Origin: Anticarsia gemmatalis
Taxonomy: Eukaryota; Arthropoda; Insecta; Lepidoptera; Erebidae
DNA length: 64,000 nucleotides
Direction: 5' to 3'
Assembly (NCBI RefSeq): GCF_050436995.1
Contig: NC_134756.1
Span: forward strand, 9,734,001-9,798,000
Part shown: positions 22,601-35,500 of the stretch, piece by piece
Position numbering within the stretch: position 1 is the stretch's first letter
Layout of the letters: the number at the start of each line of letters is the position of its first letter
Made by a program: the position numbers and the translations under genes
The notes under the pieces: model-generated
Database searches by the model: none
Seen by the model: only the letters and a program-made list of their open reading frames with translations
Told to the model about the DNA's origin: nothing

Positions 22601-25600
22601 TAATTTCGCAAAGAAAATAATTGCTTTGTTAGCGGCCGACTTGCTTCTGTTTCGTATTTAAAAATGGTATAAAAGCTTGAATACAGTTAATTAACACACG
22701 CGGCCGCGCAATGTGCTAGCCAAGTTCTTGTTGAATTTTAAATAAATGTACTCACGAATATTTATTACTGTTTGGGAGTTGCCATCATTATGTGACTATA
22801 GTTTTAACTAGAATGGATTGCTTTGTAGTAGCGCATTTTGTCGCAATATACATAAAACACAATTAATGGTTAACATATAAACGAACAGTAGTGGGAATAC
22901 TCTGTTTGTACAAATGCGCATTAGATAAAGTGCTGCTTTGATCTATTTACGATTGATTTATGGGCACTGTTTTATTCTTACAATTCCTCCGTAACATTAA
23001 GATATTTTTGTATCATATAATTTTAATGCTCATTCTTTCAAACAACCTATGTTTTACGAAGGACATGATATGATTTCTTTGATGCAATTTCGTAAAGTAA
23101 ATGTCTCTTAAGATTACACGAGGCCAGACTAAAACGTTTACTTAAAATAAAATATTCAAAATTTCTTTGTCAAGCTTTGTAATTTTCTAACATTTTTATA
23201 TTTAAGTTACATAAAATTGTTGGGAGTTTGGAGTATCACTCGAGGCGATTGTCTGACAACTGGATTTCTAAATCAACGATCAAAAGCGATACGTTAATGA
23301 TTTAGCTGTAGAATGTTAAGTTTCAGTTAGTTCTCGGAAGTTACGAGCGGGAGAAATTAAGCTTTCAATAATAAAACGGTCTGAGGCCGAGGGAGCAATT
23401 CCTTATTTGTTCTACCTTTATGGGTATTGTATTAAGTAAATGGAACGTTGCAAGTTCAACTCGCTAATAGATCGATACTTCTAAGAAGCCGAATACAAGC
23501 AAAGTTTTACCAAAAACTTCTAATGAGCTCCTTATTACATAACAAAGCTCATTAATGTTGATACAAGGTGTCTTGTACGAAATGATCTCGGTCCAAGTTC
23601 AAATACCTTTTAAACATACTTAGAATACGCTACAAATCATGTAATAATTAGAATTTGAGCTTTGAGCCCTAAATTGGTAAAGTTTCAGTGTCAGGTTTCA
23701 AGATTGTTAGCATAGTAGAGCATGCCTGAGAAAGCTGGTACGCCTCTACGTACAATTATATATGTATGTACTCATGCATGCATATGTGATTGTGTAGAAG
23801 TTGTTACAGGTTACTCTGTACTGGATCAAATATAGATATCAAGTGTATTTCAAAGATTCTTAACTAATACAAAAAATACCTTGATTTTTTACAGACCATT
23901 TAAACGGAAAGTCAATCTTTGTAATGAAATATTCAACTATAATGCCGTTGTTTGTTTTCGGCAAAAAGTATAAACAAGCATATACTTAACTAGCTAGCAG
24001 CTATGGTTTACTATCGCTAAACAACGAAAAGAAAACAAAAACATAAACACTCCTTAAATCAACACTACAAAACCAAAAGTGAAAATATCGTGTTTGTTAA
24101 TGCAACCTTGTGCACGCCTGCCTGCTGAAGGCGTGGTATTATAATAATAAAGTGCATCCTGAAATCTTCATCATGATATACAAAGCGTTTTCATGACATC
24201 CAAGACACACGGTAGCGTTATTTTAGGCCATAAGTTATCCGTATCCGACAGACGTGGCCCGCCCAGGACTACTTCAGTTTGGCCTGTCTACGGCTTTGAA
24301 TATCATTTTTGGACTGCTAAATGTTTTTACCTTTAATGCAAATTTCTAGACTTATGTATTATGTCGAGGATATATTATATTACTATAACTGGATGTTTAC
24401 GCCATGGAATATGTTTTAGTCAGCGTCTACTCTTCGGGCAGCTTGAAATTTACACAATTAGTTGACAATCAGACACACAATTGAAGGCAATGTTTTAGCC
24501 AAAATAAGATAAATGTTAGCCATTTCAAGCTATTTCTCCGCAAGGGCTTTGTTACTAAAATTGAATAACGGTTTATTTAGACTTAAATAACCTAATATAT
24601 GGCAATATTTGGAACCGACTCAACGTGTTATGGAATTAAACTAATGAGGTTTGGCAAAACAACGCACAATTACGTGCCAAGTGGTATGTGTCGATTTACA
24701 ATGTTCAACATAATTCCGTACATACATACAATTAACTGAACCCAAACTTAGTGAGCATTAGAAACATTTTGAGGATTACTTACAAGAGGATTACAGGGGC
24801 GCGATGAACAGGCCGTAACGTCAAAATAACTGTTGGAAACTCGTCAAGCAATTTGCTAATTCGTTTGAACACTATTATTTACGCGCGAAGAAAGTTTCTC
24901 TCGTCATAAATTAAGTGCGGACCAAGTTGGTGGTCGTAAATCTAAGTGCTCCGCCCCCCAGTTGCTTGTCTCTTGTGACAAACCCGCACCCGGCAGTTTT
25001 CGATGACTCCTGTGACTACGCGACGAGTGTTTTCTGTTTATATTTCCATATTAATGAACTGCCAGTTATGTGACCATTAAAGTGGCTGGATGAGAATTAT
25101 TCCTATTTGTGAGACGATGTTTCTACGTACCCGTAAGAAGAGAGAAGAGAGAAACGGTATTGCTACACTATTTTAGTTTTGCAGCGAACTTTAAATGTTT
25201 TCATGCTTTGAAAAGTTATACACAACTTCTATGAGCAATAAAGTGAAAATACAGTTCGTGAAGTTTAAAATATTTACAAATTCTCTTGAGTTAGATATTT
25301 TGCTGGACTAAAGTCTATAACGGAGTGGGCACTCTCAGGAATTGCATCAGAAAATGTAACTATTCTATAGATAGAGTATCCATTACGATGTTTCAATTAT
25401 ACTTTCAAAGAGAAATGGTCCAATTAACCGCGCAAATGGTACAAACGAGTCTTGTTTGCTTTCCAATTATGAACGTTTTATTAGTAAGTTAGTAGGTACG
25501 GATGATCCGCGTTCGTGAAATCCCAAGAGTCTCTTGAGCCTCCGCGTTATTCTTGAACACGCGGTTAAGCCGAACTGGCTTAGCGGTATGGGACTGTTCG

Positions 25601-28458
25601 GCGTAGTCTTTATAGATATTTTTTGTTCCATGAAAGTTAGAATGTAAGTCGTTATTTTTCGTTACTACGACTGTCTTCCGAGGTGAATAGTTATTTGGTG
25701 TTTGATTATGGATCTTGTCTTAAGAAGGATTAAGGGTAGAGACAACAGCCCCCATTTTAGTGTTCCTTTGGTCAATGTTAAACAATAACAAGTTGACTTA
25801 TATAAGGACCGCCCACGAACTAATTTCTACGAAGACCAGTGTCTTGTAAATACAAACTTACTGTAATCTTACTATCAAAATTCCAAACAAAATTCCGGTC
25901 AAATTTTCCTGTTTTATCCTCAAATATCTGAGGGCATGCTCGCCCGCGGCCGTTACCCGGCCTGTGGTGAACTAAACAAAACAACCCGGTTATAAAGTCA
26001 AGAACTCGGCGAATTCACCCGTTTCTTATGCTTACGCAACTATTTAGTTATTTATAGGTTTGTTCATAATGTTCCTCGGCTTTTGTATCATTCTCTACAA
26101 GAGATGCGGTTACGTTTGCAAGTTTTCGTTTTCCGGAATTTCATTAAAGCAAGGTGTAAGTAGTGCTATGTGCGGATTGTGCAGTCTTTTGTTGTGATAT
26201 CACTTTATACTTACAGTTATGTATTTCCTGAAGTGGATTGTTCGTGTTCAAAATGTGGATGTTCTTTGTGTTTTACAAACCTTCCTGTGTTACTTGTGTG
26301 TTATTGTCTCGGTTATGAGTTCAAATGAATAGTGCTTATTCAAAATGTTATATATTTGGATAAATTTCACAGACCACCTCCATGGCACTTTTTTAAATTT
26401 TCTGTATTTCAACCATCGATTTATTTGTATCGAATATTAAATTCAAAACAAATACTGTGCAACGTATTTTTCGATTTGATAAGCACACGTTAGCTTCAAA
26501 CCTTTTCCCGTATAAAATTAACAAGGTTATTCTCGTCCTAACATATTTCAAATCAACCTATACGTATGACCGTCGTCCACCTTTCACAAAATAAACCATG
26601 TCCACCGAAAAGCTCATTGTATTATTGGAAATTGAAATATTTATATGACTTCATGCCTTTGTTGTAATATAGTGCAAATGGCTGCGGGGAATTCACTGGT
26701 TCAAATACAAACTGATTTATTTTATGTATTAGCTAACCATTGAAGTGTGGACTCTGTTCGAGAGTAGCCCAACTTCGTTTTGGTAATGAATATTCGAAAT
26801 AATGAATTTCTATTCAGTGAGTTGAGTCAATTTTGGTGGCTTTGTCCTTAATTCAATATGGGTACAGTTATAGAGAAAGTTGGTCTCGTCACTGAGTTAT
26901 TGGATGTATACTGTAGCGACTATGTCGTACATAAATATTAGCACGTACATAGATAGGGCACAAGCATAGACAGAATTACTGATAAGCTAATTATGTATTA
27001 CATGTATGTAATATATAAGCATGCGCGGTACACTAAAGAAATGAGTCCAAAGTATACATACCCCATCTTTCTCCTTGCCAAACATATGGAAAAAATATCT
27101 ACTCCAATAAACATTTGTCTCTAAACACTTTTAATCAGTCCTTTCATTTTATGTTCACACTTATAAATTTTAGGCATGTAGTTACAAAATTGTGATTGCT
27201 CAAAAAACAAATAGTACATACCTACCTACATCCTACTATATTTTTAAGTTAGTTAAAAAAATATTGCCACAAAAATATGTAAATAAATTGCAGAGCTGTC
27301 GTAACGATGTTATTTTGAACATGTTTTTTCAATCGTAACATAGCAAACTATCAAACTTTTGGCATACTTCATAAAAATAAAACAATTTACTGCTACCGTT
27401 TAAAACAAGGCTTTAAAATAACAAAAGTAACAACGAAATAACGAGAGGAACAGACAAAAAGCTCAGTTAATTGAAGAAGAAATTTATTCAATTTATTATT
27501 TCAATTTATTTAATTTACAAAGGAAACGAATATTAAATATTATGTAAATGTGAACCACCCTTTTGGAAGTTGTAGCCAATACAAAGTTCTCAGACGGGAT
27601 TTTATTGAAGAAGATGATGGAATAACGAAATTTCACGATGATCTTTGTAAGAAATACGTCTATATTTGGTTGTATTCATTCATATAACTCGCTCATAAAA
27701 TCACGGGTGGCTGTAAAAGGTTAAGTATATTGCTCTTTTTCTTCGCGTTGTATGTGTTTGATGAAATGGATTGAATCTTATTTGATTTATGTGAGCCTCG
27801 GTTCTTGTGGAGCGTGTAGCTAACATTCTGATGTTTTCTAGGTCACATTTCTCTTGTAGAAAAGAATCTGAAAGTCTGAGACCTAAAATAATGATTGGAA
27901 CTGGTTGTTTGCGAATACATAGATCTTTATTTATTATCAATACACTGTCTCTTCGATAAATACACTGTTACAAAAAAATATATATGCTCGCAAGCAAGTC
28001 ATTAAAATGTGGTTGTGTTAACTAAAGAACAATATTTTTTATTAAATAATCCAACATCTAAGAGTGAAGTACTGCAAGAGCAAAAAATATTTAACGTTCA
28101 CCAATACAAAGCTAAATACCCTTCAGAAGTGGCTAAAAAAACTACTTATTCCTAAAAATTGCTGTTACGAGTTACCATAGAGTATCATAACCGTATGTTG
28201 GTAGTAAACCTATTAAGAAGAGGTGAGAGCAGTGTACCTGAAACTAGCGGGAGTAGTTTAAAAGCGTAATGCAGTTGAAGCAGTTTAGATAGCTCGCGTC
28301 ATTACCGACCAGGGACAACACTGCGTTGTAACTTGATGTTTTACTTGTATGTAAACACCTTTATTTTTTAAGTAGCTTACGCCCGTATTTTGTCCTGTCC
28401 TATCCTTTCCTACTACTATCCTTCTCTGGGATATAACTCTGCAATATTTTGACCGATA
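19611..28458. other. AT-rich non-coding stretch
   Basis: No supported exon, RNA gene or clear mobile element. Open frames are all under 120 codons, dominated by Ile, Lys, Asn and Phe, as expected of random AT-rich DNA. Confidence 0.5.
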
Positions 28459-28633
28459 GGCCCGCTGATCACGTAACTCAGTTGACAGCTAGTATATGTC
28501 AAATTGATGGTCACTATTCAGTACATTGCTGCTTTGATGTAACGTGTTAATCACTACAATCTAAGAAAGAAAATAATGTATAGAATAGTGGCTTTCAAAT
28601 AGCTGTCAACTGAGATACGTGATAGCCCCCCAG
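28459..28633 (+). mobile_element. MITE family M, copy 1
   Basis: Terminal inverted repeats: ATCACGTAACTCAGTTGACA near the left end and TGTCAACTGAGATACGTGAT near the right. Internal foldback arms contain CACTATTCAGTACATTGCTG and ATAGTGGCTTTCAAATAG. Other copies are at 37374-37551 and 62414-62531. A SINE begins four to five bases beyond its right end. Confidence 0.75.
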
Positions 28634-28637
28634 ATAA

Positions 28638-28825
28638 CCTCCGTGGCGCAGTGGTTTGGGTCGCCACACCGCGCCGCTGCCATTGCGTCGGGAGGCCGTG
28701 GGTTCGATTCCCACACGGAGCAATTATTTGTGCGATTTATAAATAATTGTTTCGGGTCTGGTTGTACTTTGTGTCCGTTTTGTGTACAAACATCGTCGAC
28801 AATAAGTACAGCCACGAGCATTTTC
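28638..28825 (+). mobile_element. tRNA-derived SINE
   Basis: The head folds like a tRNA: CTCCGT (28639-28644) pairs with ACGGAG (28715-28720), a perfect T stem GTGGG/CCCAC flanks TTCGATT (28698-28714), and TGGCGCAGTGG is an A box. The anticodon part is irregular, so this is not a usable tRNA. The body TAATTGTTTCGGGTCTGG then TTTGTGTCCG is shared with the copy at 44396-44575. Confidence 0.75.
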
Positions 28826-29610
28826 TATCATACCAATCTTTGCCCTTAGTCAACAATAAATACAAAATGATTATACAATTATCTACTAAAGGTAAAACTT
28901 ATGGACATATGCATTAGTATTATTTTTTTCACTAGTATTGCATATACCTACTACTGAAATTAAGACGTTTATTTATTTTTGCTTTTTACAGTACATAGAG
29001 TGTTTCAAATAAACAGAATGGTTTCTTAACCCTTGATTTATTCCTTAACTCATCTTGTAAACACACCCCCTACTAGACTTTATTTAGCAAGTCAACAGCC
29101 ACAATGCAAAGTAGAATTAATTAATTAAATCCCCATGTAAGTGTCGTACGAAGTCGAAAACTTTCTCGTCATGAATAAATTCAACTCATATAAAGATATA
29201 CTTAGACTTTTGTGGTTTTCCTTCGCAAGTACAGAAACTGCGCCTTCAGCTTTTGTTAAACTGTCTAGCTATTTGTTCGTTAGGTATTTTAGTTATTTTA
29301 CAGGCATTTGTTAAGAGGGCGAGTATGGGGAACAATTTCCAAGCATTTTAAAACAAGTGTTAATATATAAAATTACACAACACTGCGTAGACATATTAAA
29401 ATATCTAAAAAAACTTAATCGATCATGACATTACCATAACAATCATGTTATTTTGATATTTTTATTTATACTGTGCAATAATGTACCTACAAAATCTACA
29501 AATATACATGCTTGCGTACAAAGCTTGAGACCGGTAAAGCGATTATTGATAGTCTGTTCTATTGACGGTTGAACATTTGACTTTCAAAATAAATTACAGC
29601 GCACTATGGT

Positions 29611-30057
29611 GGCGCTGATCAGTGCCTCGATTCTCTACTACTATCGACTACCGACAACCGAACTGTCATCGAGAAATTTTGTATGAAAATCTGATCAGTA
29701 CCTCGATTCTCTACGACTATCGACGACCGACAACCGGCTAGCTATCGAAATTTTGACATTTAGAATGTACTGCCAAAATATTTCCTACGACACCCGTCAG
29801 AGGCGCTGATCAGATTTTCATACAAAATTTCTCGATGACAGGTCGGTTGCCGGTAGTCGATAGTAATAGAGAATTGAGCTACAGCGCCTCTGACGGGCGT
29901 CGTAACAAACATTTTGGCAGTACATTCTAAATGTCAAAATTTCGATAGCTAGCCGGTTGTCGGTATTCGATAGTGGTAGAGAATCGAGGTACAGAAATTG
30001 ATACGACATTTATCGATAGCTAGGCAGCTGTCGATAGTCGATAGCGATAGAGAATCG
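29611..30057. mobile_element. Nested palindromic foldback, family F
   Basis: Two inverted pairs are nested. 29625-29697 pairs with 29808-29880, and 29696-29812 pairs with 29883-29993, each with only scattered mismatches. A further partial arm is at about 30010-30057. Hallmarks are CGATAGCTAGCCGGTTGTCG, GAGGCGCTGATCAGAT and CAGTACATTCTAAATGTCAA. Probably MITE copies inserted in each other or a head-to-head duplication. No coding capacity. Confidence 0.75.
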
Positions 30058-30060
30058 CGT

Positions 30061-32322
30061 TAAAGTAGTACAATTACTATTAATAAAGCAATTATTCTTG
30101 TGTCATCAACACAATAACCAGTATATTTCAGTTCATAACCTTTTATCACGAACAGAACAAGCCACGAGCTTCACAAACGAGTATAATACTAATCTCCCTT
30201 TTAACACAATTCCCATAACTCTTACAATAATGACGATGTTAAAGTTGAGCTCTATAATTCTTTCAATAAAACTTAAATTTAGGAAAATACTTTCTAAGAT
30301 ATATAGTCAAAGTTTTGAGAGGAAAATTAAACAGGCACCCCTTAAAGTGTACGATCCTGTCTGACTAAAGACTATTTCTTTGATAGCTTTTTGAAACTCC
30401 CCCTTTTCAAGCTAATTTATTATATTTTTAATTTAAATAAAAATGTGGTTACGCTTTCGTATACGATTTCCGTGTTTTAGAAAAAGTATGAAGAGAAAGG
30501 GTGTATTAACAATAGCTGGTTGACTTAGCTTATTAACGTCACTGTATAAAACCTAAAATGGATTATCTAAATTTACATAAAACGTAAACGTAACTGCTGT
30601 AAATGACTTGGAAATGTTTACCAACAAACAAACTAAGACAATTGCTATTGTGTTGTTTTTTTATACAAATATTAATTTTAATAATATCTTTACAAATAAT
30701 CTTAGGCATAGAGTCCTACTTCCAAATAAGCTTTTGTATAAAAAGACCTATTTATACTTACGACCTTTTGTAATTTGTTTTTTAAGTTGGTGTATTTACA
30801 ACATGGCGTCACCTTGCATTAAGTATTTTTGTGACCGAGAACAATAAAAAGGTAATTGTATCAAAATTATACCCGCGACCCGAATGAAACTCGCTCTTGA
30901 TTGTTTTTTTATTATCTTCTTTCCATTGTTTTTGTTTAGTGTCGTTTATACTACTTGTTTATACGCAGGAAAGTACTACATGAATATTTATTAAGCATCA
31001 AATTAAAATAGTTGTAGAATTTATTGCTTTTTAGAATTAAAATATGTCCTAATTATCATATAGCTAAGTATCTTTTTTCTGCAACTATGCAATTTGCAGC
31101 GATACAAATTATTAGGAATAAATACTTATATCAAAAGAGTAGTTGTTCTGCTATGCCTAGATATCGGTCGTATGCACTCTCGTCGATATAGGCAAATTAT
31201 CATATCACGCGTCATCCTGAACCTATTCCTGATCGAGATACTGAACTATATTTCAGTTTTAGTATAATTTATACTTAAAATGAAATACAATCTTTCACGT
31301 TTAATATTAAACAAAACAGTGAAACAATCTGTACAGTATCTCATTGCAGTATACAACAATACTCCGCTGAGTTTCAGTCTTCAACGCTGTTAAAAAGCTT
31401 TAAGTTCGATGCAGCTAAAACACAAGACGTTCGAATTATTAAGTAGTAAGTAAGTAGTATTATTTTAACTAAGTTCTCAGTTTTACAGTCTTGCTTGTGT
31501 AATGCTGATCTTGTGCTTTTAAGTAGTGAAAGTGTAGCTATTTTTTAGTAATTGTGTTATATTTGGATTTTTAATATCAATTTGATTTGGCACTTAGGTA
31601 CATGAAAATACAAATGCGTTAAACTTAGGAAACTGATCGAAATTCTCAAAAACGTACCCTAATTTATAGCTTCACAATTACACGGCTTTACCTTATGACA
31701 AATTATACTGCCTAGTGCCTGTCATGAAAATCTTCCAAAGACTAACCTTATAAAAATGCATGCCGATTGACATCGTAATAGCGGGCGTAACTTGTTCACG
31801 CGATTTGTTCCCAACATTATGCACAGTTGTAAACCAATTCCATATTCCTAAATTTAAAACCAAACTTCAGAAGGGCCATTATATTTTTATAATCAATATA
31901 ATTTGAGAGGAGCAAGTTCGGAAGGTATTTGCAGTAAACCAGGGAAATGGTTCTGTGAAGCACTTTGGATTTTAAGAGCCGCGCCGGTGGGGAATGTCCG
32001 AGTACCTATTCTGTGAGAATACGTGTTTTACGGTCATATGCTTTATGTGCTCTTGAAGCCGATTTTATTGATTTAGAAATAAAATATCATAAAATCTACA
32101 CGTTAAATTGATATATGGAAGTGTTTAAGTTACGATCTAAATGTCTGGTATTGATGGATTGCTTTCTGCTTTCCACTGCGGCAAATGTGTAGGTATGAGA
32201 TAAGAATATGTTTAATTTATAGAGAAACTGTGTATTTACTTGTTTGGAGTAAATTAACATTTTTGAACTCAAGACAGTAACGAAAGAGCAGACACTGCAC
32301 ACGACACAATTTATAAAAATCT
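30061..32322. other. AT-rich non-coding stretch
   Basis: Nothing recognised. Frames at 30098-30364 and 30608-30847 are Asn/Lys/Ile-rich and without motifs. Confidence 0.45.
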
Positions 32323-32372
32323 TGACATTTGAAACAATCATATACGTTGGTATATGATTGTTTCAAATGTCA
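32323..32372. repeat. Perfect 22-base inverted repeat with 6-base loop
   Basis: Arms 32323-32344 and 32351-32372 are exact reverse complements (TGACATTTGAAACAATCATA plus TA), with the loop CGTTGG. The pairing stops abruptly on both sides. Confidence 0.9.
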
Positions 32373-32486
32373 CACGTTACTCAATTTCAAGTGGCGTATT
32401 TTTATATATTACTATACTTTTTGCTTTTCAATGAATAACCTAAAAGCAAATTAATTAAACAAATTAATCCAACCCATACTAGGCCA

Positions 32487-32560
32487 GCGTGGTGGACTAA
32501 TGGTCTAACCCCTCCTTTCAAGGAGAAGATAGCCCAGTGGTGGGACTTTAAAGGATTCAA
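32487..32560 (+). repeat. Non-LTR retrotransposon 3' tail fragment
   Basis: GGCCAGCGTGGTGGACTAAT and GCCCAGTGGTGGGACTTTA are the conserved tail phrases of a retroelement family widespread in Lepidoptera. No reverse transcriptase is nearby. Similar pieces lie at 5905, 51465 and, reversed, 59716. Confidence 0.55.
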
Positions 32561-35500
32561 TTTATTTATTATTATTGTTTCAGTATAAATCCATACCTAT
32601 ATTTATTCAAATGCAACTAAATCAAAAAGATTATTACAACGGTAGAGAATTAAAACCCCAACGCAGTGTGAAACCGCGTTAATTAAAATGTACACATTTA
32701 CACAATAACAAATGTGGTTGTCCACATTTTTGTGTTTAAATCATTACAGATGTAGTTACGGAATAATCTCCGATAGTTGCGGATTGTGGTTTTTATTTAC
32801 TTGTTTATTGTACTCTAGTTAAATTGCACCTAATTAAAGAAAATTGTACTTAATAAATTAACTCTTCCTATTGAAATAAGATTATTCCTATACAATGTAC
32901 TAGTTTTGTCGGGGGGTCTTTATCAAAAGTGCTCATCACGGATTATAACAGACACAAAACAATTGTTTGTGGATCATTAAAGAATCGGTTTTCATAGGGA
33001 ATCGAATATACGACGAGTTTACGATTCTTAATCGTTCACAAATATTGCAAGAATTTTAATAGTGAAATATGCGATAGGTAGATGTTATAGAAATTTCAGA
33101 ATAAAACATTTCTTAAACGTAATATTAGTTTTTATAGAGTATTCAATATGAAAGAACACTTTCATAAAACCTTAAATTCATATAAAATCAGAAATGTATC
33201 TCCATTTAACTCCCTATGATGAATACTATCGCTGTATTTATTTTCATTCAGATAAAGATATCTCGGCGCTAATGCGTGATTTCCTCCACGCGATCCTTTT
33301 GTGGAAATCTCTATTCCGTCCCTATCAGACGTTTAGTAGGGCTTAACGGTACACGTAACAGATGCCTAAATAGCTTACGTGTTATACATTTAAAACATCG
33401 CCATTTGTCCCACTCACTTACGTTTTCTTTTCGTTAATTGTGCCTGAGCAGTGGGATAGTATGTGCTTACATTTATAGGCGTTATAGTTCTTGTGTAGTT
33501 TTTTTTCGGTTTAGTTTCATGATTATACGATAATATGAATTGTATTTTATAATTAATCAGAGTGCCCGATCAAATCACGAACAATATGCTCTAATTAGCA
33601 AGCAAATAACAACCAATTTCTTTGAACGAAGCCACATTGGATCAAAATGTATATAAGATGCAAACGTATACAAATACATTCATGACCAAAGAATGTTTCG
33701 GCCAGACGTTACGGACGTTGTCGAAAGCGCTCGGGCATCCTCTAAATTGCCTTAATTAACTGCGTTCCTCGTCGGTTTTGCCTATTTCTAAACTGGACTA
33801 AAATCCAGCTTGACTCGTAAAGTCAATAAAACAGGGTGAGTCCGATCGACCGAAATGGACACTTAATCAAACTGGGACAGAAAAGGTGATGTAGAAAATA
33901 TATGGCGGCAATTTGAGTCTGACCAGTTTTACCGAGCGATTTAAAGTTCGAAAGTAATTTAACAAACAATATTGGAGGTCGAGGCAATATGAATTGATCC
34001 GTTTTCATGTCACTCGAACGTAGATATCTTTACACAAAGAGGACCGTGTAGGTGTAGAACTAAATTACTACGCACATACGTGGAAATAATTTATTCATTC
34101 CCATATTCCTTTTAGTCGCAAAAAGGTAACCTTTTGCGACTAAAAAGGTAATAAAATAGTGTAGCAATAACTCTAGTCAAGTTTATTTTTCCCATTTTAT
34201 TCCACCTGAATATTAATAGAGCCTGCTTTGTTGCCAAAGTATACAGTTTTGTTATAATCTTGTGTAAGTTGCGAGTCGATTGAGGGCGCGCGACCAATAC
34301 GATCCCCGTGGCGAGGCTCGAGGGTCATGATTATTCATACTTATACTTGTTTAAGCAGCCAGAACATTCGGGAGGTTTATGTAAACTGGCATTACGAGTG
34401 TTTATCTTATAGAGTCTGCAATATCCATCCGTAAAATAACACGAGAACTTCCTGTACTTATGCTCAATATTCAATTTAGACATTGTTCACGTAAGACGGG
34501 GAATGCAAACATATTGTAATTCAGCTGCCAAAATATTAAACTCCTAGGCTTTGTTCCAAGACATACGTTCAAGACATGTAAACACATCGCGGTAATGTGC
34601 CATGTAGGCAACAGCTGCCTGCCTTGATTAAGACATAAATATGCAGCAGCGGTACAAAACATGTATGCCCCGCATGAACAAACCCCATTTCGCAATAGTT
34701 TCCCTTTATATGTCCATTTTGAATTTTATTAATATTTCCACCATGTATACGTTGGGCGGGTAGGAAAATAGAAAGGAAACCGAAATGTTGGTTTAGGTTA
34801 CGTTAGAACAGCAACATTAATGGGTTGTAGCACTGTGTTTCACCTGTTACGTAATACAAGCACTAGTTGATAGGAAATGATAAACTAGTGTGTTCTGTGT
34901 GTTGCGAAGATATACTCCAGTAATATATTAAGAGCGGTGGTGATCTGTGAACTAAATAGAAACATAGGGGTATAAACTGTCTCTCGTCCCACGCAAGTAG
35001 TAAAAGTTAATTGAGTGAAAGGGGTTGCTTAATTGTCGTCGTAAACGGTGGTCTCACTAACTGACACTATTTTTCCTTTCAATGAATTTGTAAGAAGCTC
35101 TACTGTACATCGCGGAAAATGTCCGTGGGAAAAAATATAATTAATTAAATAAAATTGCACGAGAATACTGCAGTACAATGAATGAATTAAAATGAGTTAG
35201 TTCCCTTTGGGCATCTTGCACTACGCGAGTGGAAGCTGTTCATAATTATTTGATACTAAATACAAGTTTGTTGAATTTATGAGAATACGAAAAAAATTGT
35301 AATAGTGGCAATTATTGCAGTTGTGTTTTCTTTATAAAGTTTCCAAGTCAATGAACAATCATACCGCATAAGTGCATACTTACGTAGTATCGAGTTCAGG
35401 GATGCTGTGGCCGCTCAACGTAATTTGTTCTGCACTAAAATTGCCTTTTTGCGCCAGATGGTGGCAAACCCATCTGTGCGCGCTTTAGCAAACATAACTG

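Noticed and set aside
28639..28720. Functional tRNA gene
   Set aside because: Acceptor and T stems pair well, but the anticodon region is irregular, and the body continues into a SINE sequence shared with 44396-44575.
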